From: Martinezella multihospitum
Lineage (GTDB): Bacteria; Pseudomonadota; Alphaproteobacteria; Rhizobiales; Rhizobiaceae
Length of the DNA: 64,000 bases
Direction of reading: 5' to 3'
Assembly: GCF_900094585.1 (NCBI RefSeq)
Contig: NZ_FMAG01000002.1
Location: 388,007-452,006, forward strand
A model generated the notes under the pieces. The model was not told the DNA's origin, searched no databases, and saw only the letters and a program-made list of their open reading frames with translations. Positions 54,795 through 63,104 of the stretch are shown in pieces (the first letter of the stretch is position 1; the number at the start of each line of letters is the position of its first letter). Both the position numbers and the translations under genes were made by a program.

Positions 54795-55463
54795 ATGGCC
54801 AAGGAGCGCGACGACACCATTGCCAGCCGCATCAGCCGGGTGCTTGCCGACCGCATCATCCGCGGCGAGATCGCACCCGATGCCCGCCTGCGGCAGGATC
54901 ACATCGCCGAGGAGTTCGGCACCAGCCATGTGCCCGTACGCGAAGCGTTCCGGCGGCTGGAAGCGCAGGGACTGGCGATCAGCCTGCCGCGCCGTGGCGT
55001 CCGTGTCGCCTCCTTCGATCTCAAGGAAGTCCGCGAGGTCGCGGAAATGCGCGCAGCCCTCGAAGGCCTTGCACTCAAGCATGCGGCCCCGCATCTGACT
55101 TCAGCCATTCTGGACGAGGCCGAACAAGCGACGCGCGACGGCGATGCAGCCGGTGATGTCCACGCCTGGGAGGAGGCCAATCGCCGCTTCCACCGCCTGA
55201 TCCTGGCGCCTTGCGGCATGGCGCGTCTTCTTGCCGCGATCGATGACCTGCATGCGGCGAGCGCCCGCTTCCTCTTCTCCGCCTGGCAATCCGGCTGGGA
55301 AAAGCGCACGGACCACGATCACCGCGCCATTCTGGCCGCGCTCCGCCAAGGGCGGCCCGACGAGGCGGCTGTAATCCTGCAAAAGCATGTGCAGTGGATC
55401 GGCCGCGCGCCGGTACGCACGCCTTCGGGATCGACACGCGACGCCTTCGCAATCGTCGGCTAA
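54795..55463 (+). CDS. bioR: GntR/FCD-family regulator, probable biotin repressor BioR
   Basis: 222 residues: a winged helix (ASRISRVLADRIIRGEIAPDARLRQDHIAEEFGTSHVPVREAFRRLEAQGLA) and a helical FCD effector domain with likely metal or ligand residues in RRFHRLIL and DHDHRAIL. BioR is the alphaproteobacterial biotin repressor that binds TTATMKATAA. The assignment rests on fold, the adjacent bioY, and perfect BioR boxes 3 bp after its stop and upstream of bioY. Unusually, no box lies in its own upstream region. Confidence 0.85.
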   Translation: MAKERDDTIASRISRVLADRIIRGEIAPDARLRQDHIAEEFGTSHVPVREAFRRLEAQGLAISLPRRGVRVASFDLKEVREVAEMRAALEGLALKHAAPHLTSAILDEAEQATRDGDAAGDVHAWEEANRRFHRLILAPCGMARLLAAIDDLHAASARFLFSAWQSGWEKRTDHDHRAILAALRQGRPDEAAVILQKHVQWIGRAPVRTPSGSTRDAFAIVG

Positions 55464-55466
55464 AAA

Positions 55467-55476
55467 TTATAGATAA
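55467..55476. promoter_or_regulatory. BioR box 1 (downstream of bioR)
   Basis: TTATAGATAA matches the BioR consensus TTATMKATAA exactly. On the minus strand it contains TATAAT, which would read toward the bioR antisense strand. No gene start lies next to it. Confidence 0.7.
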
Positions 55477-55700
55477 TTTTGAGATGCATGGCGGAGCACT
55501 TCCCACAGATTGTGCTCCGCGAGGAGCTTCTTCGCTTTGTCGCCGCCGCATCTCAATCGGCGACGAGCCGCAGTTCGTCGCACTTTCTTGGATTTATTAC
55601 CCTTATTTTTCAATATGATTTGGCGCTTGGTCGAAATATTGAGCGCTTGCCACTTGCCTGATTTCGCGATCTCTCTCATAAAATAGATGAGACTCAAAAA
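55477..55700. other. Structured, non-coding-looking island bracketed by inverted BioR boxes
   Basis: This 224-bp stretch has two hairpins with 12-nt loops: GCGGAGCAC/GTGCTCCGC (55491-55520) and GTCGCCG/CGGCGAC (55539-55564), then an AT-rich part. Its flanks are near-identical 22-bp inverted repeats that contain the BioR boxes. A basic 70-residue frame on the minus strand (from ATG 55679) has no ribosome site. It could be a small RNA, the remnant of a lost biotin gene, or a MITE-like insertion. Confidence 0.5.
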
Positions 55701-55710
55701 TTATCTATAA
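55701..55710. promoter_or_regulatory. BioR box 2 (bioY operator)
   Basis: TTATCTATAA matches TTATMKATAA exactly, 16 bases upstream of the bioY start. It overlaps a TATAAT hexamer, so bound BioR should block transcription of bioY and the coupled DUF1284 gene. Confidence 0.85.
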
Positions 55711-55726
55711 TTTGAAAGGAGAGCCT

Positions 55727-56317
55727 ATGTCCCTGTTGCAGCATCATGATGAAGTCGCTTTCGATCCGCTTCGCCTCGGGCAGCGTTCGCTTGTTACCAA
55801 GGCTGTGTTCGTTCTCGCCGGAACGCTGATCCTGGCTTTGGCATCGCAAATCGCGGTACCGATGGTGCCGGTGCCGATCACCATGCAGACATTCGCGATC
55901 ACCATGATCGGTGCGCTCTATGGCTGGCGTCTCGGTGCGGTCACTGTTCTCGCCTGGCTCGGCGAAGCTGCGATCGGGTTTCCGGTGCTCGCCGGCGGGG
56001 CAGGCGGCGTTGCGCCCTTCATGGGTCCGACGGCGGGTTATCTCGCATCCTTCCCGATTATCGCCGCCCTCGTCGGCTGGCTTGCCGAGCGGGGTTGGAG
56101 CGGCAACCGTGTCGTGCGTAGCTTCCTTGCGCATCTCTCGGCCAACATTCTTTGCCTTGCAATCGGCGGTGCATGGCTCGCGGCGCTGATCGGTGCGGAA
56201 AAAGGCTGGCTGCTTGGCGTGGCGCCTTTCATCCTCGGCGCTGTGCTCAAGTCGGCACTTGCAGCTGCGGTGCTGAAGACCATCCAGGTCTATAGCGGCA
56301 AGGCGCGTCTGAATTGA
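55727..56317 (+). CDS. bioY: Biotin transporter BioY (second copy, BioR-controlled)
   Basis: 196-residue membrane S component. It has IAVPMVPVPITMQTFAITMIGALYG and GFPVLAGGAGGVAPFMGPTAGYLASF, the biotin-pocket motifs. ATG 55727 follows AAGGAG at 7 bases. No bioM or bioN is adjacent, so it may act alone, as solo BioY proteins can, or share the BioMN module at 7-8 kb. It is clearly diverged from the 6.4-kb copy. Confidence 0.93.
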   Translation: MSLLQHHDEVAFDPLRLGQRSLVTKAVFVLAGTLILALASQIAVPMVPVPITMQTFAITMIGALYGWRLGAVTVLAWLGEAAIGFPVLAGGAGGVAPFMGPTAGYLASFPIIAALVGWLAERGWSGNRVVRSFLAHLSANILCLAIGGAWLAALIGAEKGWLLGVAPFILGAVLKSALAAAVLKTIQVYSGKARLN

Positions 56318-56739
56318 CCGTCAGGCTTCGCGCCCACCATCTGCTCTGCATGCTGACCTTCGTCGGTGAAGGCTATACCTCAGCCTTCACTGACAATTAT
56401 CGCCGCATCGCTGAGCGGCTGTCGGAAGGGGAGGAGATCAAACTGGTCTCCGGTCCCGACGACATCTGCGCGCCACTCCTCAGCGGGGAGGAGCCGCATT
56501 GCTTCAAGGCTTCGGTCATCGAGCGGGATGCGGCTGCCGTTGCCGATATCGCGGCCTTGCTGGGCGAGGAGATCGGCCCTGGAAGCACATTAGTGCCGGA
56601 TGCCAGGCTGCTTTCCAAGCTCCGCCGGAATTTCGCTAGCGGTGAAATCCGTCACGCCTGCATCGGCTGCGAATGGGGTAAGCTCTGCAGCCGCATTGCT
56701 GCAAGCAATTTCAGCGATGTCCTGATCAAGGCAGCCTAA
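56314..56739 (+). CDS. DUF1284 protein coupled to bioY
   Basis: 141 residues starting with TTG that overlaps the bioY stop (TTGA), so translation depends on bioY. Cys/His-rich: LRAHHLLCML at the start, CAPL...PHCF, and RHACIGCEWGKLC at the end, suggesting a metal or iron-sulfur site. DUF1284 has no assigned function; it often begins with RxHHLLC. The BioR-controlled operon suggests a link to biotin supply. It ends overlapping the convergent ArsR-like gene by four bases. Confidence 0.85.
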   Translation: MTVRLRAHHLLCMLTFVGEGYTSAFTDNYRRIAERLSEGEEIKLVSGPDDICAPLLSGEEPHCFKASVIERDAAAVADIAALLGEEIGPGSTLVPDARLLSKLRRNFASGEIRHACIGCEWGKLCSRIAASNFSDVLIKAA

Positions 56740-57461
56740 GGTTGATCATCTAGCTCTGGCTGCGACGCGCCATCGCTTAACTCAAGTGGAAAGAGCGTCA
56801 GAAAGCGGCGCTCGCCTTCGGGCGTGAAGAAGATCGAACGGCTGCTTTCGGTTCGCCGCGCCCAACCCTTGTCAAGGAAATTCGAAAGCAGCGCCTTGCC
56901 GAGGCTGCCGGCGAGATGCGCGCGCCGCTCGCTCCAGTCCAGGCAGGATCGGCAAAGCGGGCGGCGGCTCGAACGCAGCCCGGAAACATCGATACCGATC
57001 GATCCCAGATGCTTCTCGCCCTCGGTCGTCAGGCTCAGACCTTCGCCCACGGCGGAGATCGACCCGGCCTCGATCAGGCTGTCGAGCATGCGCACACCAT
57101 AGTCGCCGGCCAGATGATCGTAGCAGATGCGCGCCTTGCGCAACGCCGGTTCCTTCGGGCCTGGGCGGTGACGCAGATGGCCGCGACTTGCGGCAAAACC
57201 CATGATGCCCTCAAGCAGCTTGCCGACGCGATCGTCTGCCAGCGTGAAATAGCGATGGCGGCCCTGCTTGCGCTGTGCCAGCAAGCCGCCTGCCTCGAGC
57301 TTGGAAAGATGGGCGCTTGCGGTCTGCAGCGTCACGCCGGCCGTAGCCGCCAGCTCGGTTGCCGTCAAGGCACGGCCGCCCATCAGCGCCGTCAATATGT
57401 TGGCTCGCGCCGGATCGCCGATCAGCGAGCCGATCTGTGCTATGTCTGGACCTTCTTTCAT
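56736..57461 (-). CDS. ArsR/SmtB-family winged-helix regulator
   Basis: 241 residues from ATG 57461. The winged helix is at about 8-90 (IGDPARANILTALMGGRALTATELAATAGVTLQTASAHLSKLEAGGLLAQRKQGRHRYFTL). The extra C-terminal region contains RPLCRSCLDWSERR, a Cys pair in place of usual ArsR metal sites. It diverges from the NIPSNAP/ABM pair across 72 bp and is the obvious candidate to control it. Inducer unknown. The longer frame to 57842 is a shadow. Confidence 0.85.
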   Translation of the reverse strand: MKEGPDIAQIGSLIGDPARANILTALMGGRALTATELAATAGVTLQTASAHLSKLEAGGLLAQRKQGRHRYFTLADDRVGKLLEGIMGFAASRGHLRHRPGPKEPALRKARICYDHLAGDYGVRMLDSLIEAGSISAVGEGLSLTTEGEKHLGSIGIDVSGLRSSRRPLCRSCLDWSERRAHLAGSLGKALLSNFLDKGWARRTESSRSIFFTPEGERRFLTLFPLELSDGASQPELDDQP

Positions 57462-57533
57462 ACTTCGATCGTAACCGAACCATCTCCGACCTGCAACGTG
57501 CGAAAACTGCGCCATCAGCAAAGGAGAAAGCCC

Positions 57534-57863
57534 ATGATTACCTGTTTCATCCGCTATCAGATCGACCCGTTCAAGCAGGAAGCCTTCGCCGAATATGGCA
57601 AAGCCTGGGGCCAGGTCATCCCGCGCAACGGCGCCGATTTGATCGGCTATTTCGCCCCGCATGAGGGCTCCCTGACGACGGCCTACGGTATCTACAACAT
57701 CGAGAACCTCGCCGCCTACGAAGACTATCGCAGAAGCCTCGCCTCCGATCCGGTGGCAAAGGCCAATCTCGATTTTGCTCGCCGCGAGCGCTTCATCTTG
57801 CAGGAAGACCGCATTTTCCTGAAAAATGTCTCCCTGCCGCATACTCCGAGGGTATCGCCGTGA
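57534..57863 (+). CDS. NIPSNAP family protein
   Basis: 109 residues from ATG 57534, with AAAGGAG 7 bases upstream. The ferredoxin-like alpha-beta barrel pattern ITCFIRYQIDPFKQEAFAEYGKAWGQVIPRNGADLIGYFAPHEG and YEDYRRSLASDP is typical of NIPSNAP. Biochemical role unknown. Its stop overlaps the start of the next gene (GTGA). Confidence 0.85.
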   Translation: MITCFIRYQIDPFKQEAFAEYGKAWGQVIPRNGADLIGYFAPHEGSLTTAYGIYNIENLAAYEDYRRSLASDPVAKANLDFARRERFILQEDRIFLKNVSLPHTPRVSP

Positions 57864-58207
57864 TCGCAGTTATTTTCGAAGTCATTCCCCATCCCGATGA
57901 ACGCCAGCGCTATCTCGACATCGCCGCAAGGCTGCGCTCCGAGCTGGAGACGATCGACGGTTTCGTCTCCATTGAACGCTTCGAAAGCCTCAGCCAACCG
58001 GGCAAGATCCTGTCGCTGTCCTTCTGGCGCGACGAGGCGGCCGTTCGCGAATGGCGAAACCGCGAAGCCCACCGCGCCGCCCAGAAAGCGGGGCGCAAGA
58101 CGGTCTTTGCCGACTATCGTTTGCGCGTCGCGCAAGTGCTTCGCGATTACGGCATGACGGAACGCGCAGAAGCGCCGGACGACAGCCACACAGTACACGA
58201 CATCTAG
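57860..58207 (+). CDS. Antibiotic biosynthesis monooxygenase (ABM)-fold protein
   Basis: 115 residues starting with GTG 57860 in a GTGA overlap with the NIPSNAP gene. AVIFEVIPHPDERQRYLDIAARLRSELETIDGFVSIERFES...ILSLSFWRDEAAVREWR is the ABM dimeric barrel. Members oxidise quinones or degrade heme; no heme-axial motif stands out here. Paired with NIPSNAP, itself a similar barrel, it may form a heteromer. Confidence 0.83.
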   Translation: MIAVIFEVIPHPDERQRYLDIAARLRSELETIDGFVSIERFESLSQPGKILSLSFWRDEAAVREWRNREAHRAAQKAGRKTVFADYRLRVAQVLRDYGMTERAEAPDDSHTVHDI

Positions 58208-58240
58208 GGCTTTCAATGCGATAGCGCCTATCGACGAGGC

Positions 58241-58272
58241 CTGCATTCCCGGCGGTTTCGTCGGGAATGCAG
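58241..58272. terminator. Hairpin after the ABM gene
   Basis: CTGCATTCCCG and CGGGAATGCAG form a perfect 11-bp stem with a 10-nt loop. There is no T run on the plus strand, so it may be a weak terminator or an RNA-stability element. Confidence 0.5.
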
Positions 58273-58292
58273 AAAATATGACGCCGCTTTAG

Positions 58293-59495
<1,203 letters not shown>

Positions 59496-59576
59496 TCTCA
59501 ACTGCTAAACGGGTCAGGTTTCAAAGCCGCCCCACGGCTGCCGGCCGCTTGTCAGATCGACATATCCGTCTTCTTC

Positions 59577-59657
59577 CGTCGTGTACCTCCAGTTGGGAAG
59601 AAGACGAGACACCCTGGGCCTTACCGGAATTATCTACGGTAAGGCCCAGGGTGTTTT
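59577..59657. terminator. Tandem hairpins between ccrM and the SnoaL-like gene
   Basis: First hairpin: CGTCTTCTTCC (59577-59587) with GGAAGAAGACG (59596-59606). Second: an 18-bp perfect stem, ACACCCTGGGCCTTACCG (59609-59626) with its complement at 59637-59654, and a TTT after it. The second is a strong terminator between convergent genes. Confidence 0.8.
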
Positions 59658-59669
59658 CAGCTTCGGCTA

Positions 59670-60035
59670 TCAGAAGTCCTGATAGTCCGTAACGTCGACC
59701 CGCACGACGCGGCCGTCTTCGTTAAATGTAATCGTCTCTTCACCCTCACGGATCAGCGGCTTGCCCGTCTTGCTGTTGGTGGCGCGCACCGACCAGACGG
59801 CGCGGCCAGACAGCGGCGTCAGCGTTTCCACCAGGGAATTCGACGCGGTCTGGTCCGGATAGGTGTCGAAATAGCCGCGGAAGGCTTCCATGATCGCCGC
59901 ACGGCCGGCGAGGCTGCCGACGCCGTTGGAAACGTAGGTGGCATTCTCTGCGAAGAAGTTCTCGATCGCCTCGTAATCAAGGCGGTTGATCGCGTCGTGG
60001 AACAGATCGATGCGTTCTGCAGGGTCGAAGATCAT
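59670..60035 (-). CDS. SnoaL/NTF2-like protein
   Basis: 121 residues of the cone-shaped NTF2 fold: LFHDAINRLDYEAIENFFAENATYVSNGVGSLAGRAAIMEAFRGYFDTYPDQTA. This family contains small hydrolases, isomerases and binding proteins. No catalytic set can be recognised. It starts 4 bp after the HAD gene stop and is thus third in the mutY-HAD-SnoaL operon. Confidence 0.8.
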   Translation of the reverse strand: MIFDPAERIDLFHDAINRLDYEAIENFFAENATYVSNGVGSLAGRAAIMEAFRGYFDTYPDQTASNSLVETLTPLSGRAVWSVRATNSKTGKPLIREGEETITFNEDGRVVRVDVTDYQDF

Positions 60036-60039
60036 CGGC

Positions 60040-60654
60040 TCAAACCTTTATGTCATAGGCGGCGAGATCGCTGCGCAGCTTCGCGGCGCCGGTGAAGTGA
60101 ACTGCATGCCAGCCGGCAGCCCGCGCACCTTCGACGTTCGGATAGGAATCGTCGATGAAGATCGTCGAGGCTGGATCGAGACCAAAGCTCTTGGCGTGTG
60201 TGTCGTAGATTGCGACATCCGGCTTGATCAGCCCGATATCGCCGGAAACCGTCACACCGCGCGGCTTCTTGAGGAAGGGGTAGCGCTCCTGCGCTTCGCG
60301 AAACGTGTCGGAAGCGAAGTTGGTCAGCATGGTGACGTCGCGGCCTTCCGCGATCAGCTGTTCCAGAATGGCGACGCTGTCGTCATAGGCGTGCGGAACC
60401 ATCTCATGCCAATATTGGCGGAAGGCGCGGATCTGCTCTTCACGCTCCGGATGTTCGGCGATCAACAGGGCCTCGGCATCGCCCCAGGTGCGGCCGCGAT
60501 CCTGCTCGATGTTCCAGTCGCTGGTGCAGACGTTGGTGAAGAACCATTCGCGCTCGGCATCGTCGGGAATGATGCGGCTGTAAGGAAGGCTCGGATCGTA
60601 GTGAAGCAGAACCTTGCCGATATCGAAAACGATGTGCCGTATTTCCGTCGTCAT
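60040..60654 (-). CDS. HAD-superfamily hydrolase (YihX-like)
   Basis: 204 residues. Motif I is VFDIGKVLLHYDP, with the nucleophile Asp followed by IGK in place of DxD, a variant common in YihX and haloacid-dehalogenase-like members. Motif II is MLTNFA, and IFIDDSYPNVEGARAAGW covers motif IV. A phosphatase or dehalogenase; substrate unknown. Its start overlaps the mutY stop by four bases. Confidence 0.85.
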   Translation of the reverse strand: MTTEIRHIVFDIGKVLLHYDPSLPYSRIIPDDAEREWFFTNVCTSDWNIEQDRGRTWGDAEALLIAEHPEREEQIRAFRQYWHEMVPHAYDDSVAILEQLIAEGRDVTMLTNFASDTFREAQERYPFLKKPRGVTVSGDIGLIKPDVAIYDTHAKSFGLDPASTIFIDDSYPNVEGARAAGWHAVHFTGAAKLRSDLAAYDIKV

Positions 60655-61763
60655 GAATGAATTCCTGATTTTTGCTTTAAAGGCATTTTTGCGAACGCAT
60701 TGGGAATAGCCTGAGCGATCGCTTTTTTCATGACTGTTGGCAGTGCCTGCTCTTCAAGATTTGTAACCGGCGCCCACCATCCGTCATGGTTGTTCTTCTC
60801 GAGAACCGACTTTGCGCGCCAGATCGACAGCCGCAGCTCGAAATGCGTAAAGACATGCGTCACCATGCCCGCCGGCTGCCAGTCGGCAGGGAAGGGGGCT
60901 GCCTCGATGCCGGTCTCGCCATCGATACGAGCCGTCCAGCCGGTCGTCGGTACTTCCGTCATCCCCCCAAGCAGGCCGCTTTCGATGCGACGGCGCAGAA
61001 AGATTTCGCCTTCGTCATTGACGGCGACGAAGGCCGCCCCTTGGCGCACCGGTTTCTCCTTCTTGGCGGCCTTGACCGGAAAACGCTCGGGGTCATGTCC
61101 GGCTAGCGCCTGACAGGCGCCGTTGAAGGGACAGAGCGAGCAGACCGGACGCTTCGGCGTACAGATCGTCGCGCCGAGATCCATCATCGCCTGGGCAAAA
61201 TCGCCTGGCCGGTCGGCGGGCGTCAGCGCGGCCACCTTCTGTTTCATCTGCGGCTTGGCGCCGGGCAAAGGCGTCGAAATCGCATAGAGGCGGGAAATGA
61301 CACGCTCCACATTGCCGTCCATCACGGCCGCCTGGCGATTGAAGGCGATGGCGGCAACGGTAGCGGATGTGTAATCGCCGATGCCGGGGAGTGCCCGCAG
61401 ACCATCTTCGGTATCGGGAAAGCGGCCGCCATGATCTGCCGCAACCGCCTCGGCGCATTTCTTCAGGTTGCGGGCGCGGGCGTAGTAGCCGAGCCCCGCC
61501 CAGGCCGTCATGACGTCTTCACTCGTGGCTGCGGCGAGATCGTCGACCGTCGGCCAGCGCTCCAGGAATTTCGCGAAATAGGATTTGACCGCCGGCACGG
61601 TCGTCTGCTGCAGCATCACTTCCGACAGCCAGATGCGATAGGGGTCCGGCTTGACGCCGCGCGCGGCCATCGGTGGCGAGACGCGCCAGGGCAGGTCGCG
61701 ATGGTGGCGGTCGTACCAGTCAAGCAGCGATGCGGCCGTGGGGGATTGTAAAGTCGTCGTCAT
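60651..61763 (-). CDS. mutY: A/G-specific adenine glycosylase
   Basis: Removes adenine mispaired with 8-oxoguanine, 370 residues. Helix-hairpin-helix LPGIGDYTSATVAAIAF ends with the catalytic Asp region MDGNVERVISR. The iron-sulfur cluster is C-x6-C-x2-C-x5-C (CTPKRPVCSLCPFNGAC). The C-terminal NUDIX-like 8-oxoG domain starts about 245. It is divergent from the DUF721 gene across 98 bp and leads the mutY-HAD-SnoaL operon. Confidence 0.95.
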   Translation of the reverse strand: MTTTLQSPTAASLLDWYDRHHRDLPWRVSPPMAARGVKPDPYRIWLSEVMLQQTTVPAVKSYFAKFLERWPTVDDLAAATSEDVMTAWAGLGYYARARNLKKCAEAVAADHGGRFPDTEDGLRALPGIGDYTSATVAAIAFNRQAAVMDGNVERVISRLYAISTPLPGAKPQMKQKVAALTPADRPGDFAQAMMDLGATICTPKRPVCSLCPFNGACQALAGHDPERFPVKAAKKEKPVRQGAAFVAVNDEGEIFLRRRIESGLLGGMTEVPTTGWTARIDGETGIEAAPFPADWQPAGMVTHVFTHFELRLSIWRAKSVLEKNNHDGWWAPVTNLEEQALPTVMKKAIAQAIPNAFAKMPLKQKSGIHS

Positions 61764-61861
61764 GATTTGCCGCGCCGAGGGGAAGTGCTCTATACTTGGC
61801 CAAGCTGCGTCGGGCGATCAAGGTCCAGAACGTACAAAGCGTGTGCCGGAACCTTATTGCG

Positions 61862-62356
61862 ATGAGTTATCCCCGAAAAGGCGAGAAGCAGATATCCGAG
61901 CTGACCAACGGTATCGTTGATCCGGTGCTGGCAAAGCGTGCCGGCATCAATACGACGCTGCTCGGCTGCTGGGACGAAATCGCCGGTGAGGACTTTGCCG
62001 ATTGCACGCGGCCGGAAAAGATCGCCTGGGCCAAGCGGAGCGGCCCGGGCTTGGACGACCGCTATCAGCCGGGTGTCTTGACGATCGCCTGCGAGGGCGC
62101 CCGCGCACTCTTTCTCACTCATGCGCAGGGCGAACTCATCCAGCGCATCAACAGTTTCTTCGGCTTCTATGCCGTCAATCAGATCCGCATCGTGCAGAAG
62201 CCGGTTTCGATTGCATCCAAACGCTCCCGCACGCCGCCACCGCTGAAGGGTGAGGCGGCGCGCAAGCTGGCCGATATGATTGAAGGCATCGAGGATGAGA
62301 AGATCAGGGCCGCCGTTCAGCGTTTGGGAACGGCCATGGCCTGGAAGCGGCGCTAG
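61862..62356 (+). CDS. DUF721/DciA-like protein
   Basis: 164 residues from ATG 61862. Pattern ISELTNGIVDPVLAKRAGINTTLLGCWDEIAGEDFADCTRPEKIAW followed by VLTIACEGARALFLTHAQGELIQRINSFFGF is the DUF721 (DciA) domain. DciA loads the replicative helicase in many bacteria; this longer alphaproteobacterial form is usually next to mutY, dsbA and smc, as here. Function inferred from family. Confidence 0.85.
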   Translation: MSYPRKGEKQISELTNGIVDPVLAKRAGINTTLLGCWDEIAGEDFADCTRPEKIAWAKRSGPGLDDRYQPGVLTIACEGARALFLTHAQGELIQRINSFFGFYAVNQIRIVQKPVSIASKRSRTPPPLKGEAARKLADMIEGIEDEKIRAAVQRLGTAMAWKRR

Positions 62357-62404
62357 GAGATAGCGGAGCTGAATTTCGAAATCCGATTGGATATCGTTCC
62401 CGAG

Positions 62405-62424
62405 TTGCTATATTTGTATAGCAA
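62405..62424. promoter_or_regulatory. 20-bp perfect palindrome, operator of the RelBE-type pair
   Basis: TTGCTATA-TTTG-TATAGCAA ends 15 bases upstream of the antitoxin start. The position and symmetry suit autorepression by the ribbon-helix-helix antitoxin. Confidence 0.7.
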
Positions 62425-62439
62425 ACGGAGTTGAATGTG

Positions 62440-62664
62440 ATGTTGGCCCTGAGGCTTCCGCCGGAAATTGAAGCAAGGCTCGATGAGCTCGCCAAGCGTA
62501 CGGGGCGCAGCAAGAGTTTCTATGCGCGCGAAGCAATTCTCGAGCATCTTGATGATCTTGAGGATATCTATTTGGCGGAAAAGCGTCTCGAAGAGCTTCG
62601 CCGTGGTGAGAGTGACACCGTTTCGCTGGCCGAACTGATGGCGCGTTATGGCGTGGCGGATTGA
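62440..62664 (+). CDS. RelB-like ribbon-helix-helix antitoxin
   Basis: 74 residues. MLALRLPPEIEARLDELAKRTGRSKSFYAREAILEHLDDLEDIYLAEKRLEELRRGE has the RHH fold of the RelB/StbD type with an acidic tail. ATG 62440 or GTG 62437 follows CGGAG. It should neutralise the overlapping toxin gene and bind the palindrome upstream. Confidence 0.85.
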   Translation: MLALRLPPEIEARLDELAKRTGRSKSFYAREAILEHLDDLEDIYLAEKRLEELRRGESDTVSLAELMARYGVAD

Positions 62665-62920
62665 GTTTCAGCAAGCCGCCGAGCGCGAACTGGATAAACT
62701 CGGACATGAGGTTTCCCGCCGAATCTTGAAGTTTCTTTACGACCGCGTCGCCAAGTTGGATGATCCACGTGCCATCGGAGAGGCGCTGAAGGGCTCGGAG
62801 CTCGGTGATTTCTGGAAATATAGAGTAGGGGATTATCGCATTATCGCGCACATAGAAGATAGCGCCGTGCGGATACTGATCGTTCGAATTGGGAACAGGC
62901 GCGAAGTCTATCGAAAATAA
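62648..62920 (+). CDS. RelE-like toxin
   Basis: 90 residues of the RelE/ParE fold: WRIEFQQAAERELDKLGHEVSRRILKFLYDRVAKLDDPRAIGEALKGSELGDFWKYRVGDYRIIAHIEDSAVRILIVRIGNRREVYRK. The C-terminal R-IGNRREVY fits mRNA-cleaving RelE toxins. It overlaps the antitoxin by 17 bases, so expression is coupled. Intact length. Confidence 0.87.
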   Translation: MAWRIEFQQAAERELDKLGHEVSRRILKFLYDRVAKLDDPRAIGEALKGSELGDFWKYRVGDYRIIAHIEDSAVRILIVRIGNRREVYRK

Positions 62921-63104
62921 TCCCGACCATGCCGTATTCGATACAGTTGATTGTCTTGTTGCGGTTACGGCGACAATTTTGGCTCTTTGTCTTTGCCAGG
63001 TCACAATTCTTTGAAGAAAGTTGGTCAACCGTGCCTTGTTAGCGGCAAGCAGCCGTTATATCGCATGAAACATTCGAAGACCTTTTTTAACGACGGGTGA
63101 CTCT

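Noticed and set aside
55467..55697. Basic 70-76-residue minus-strand ORF between bioR and bioY
   Set aside because: No ribosome site, a start only as TTG or an unsupported ATG, very Lys/Arg-rich composition and no domain. Better explained as part of the structured island, but not fully excluded.
57462..57480. TTCG-N8-CGAA as an ArsR operator
   Set aside because: Four-base arms are too short to distinguish from chance, and ArsR boxes normally have longer arms.
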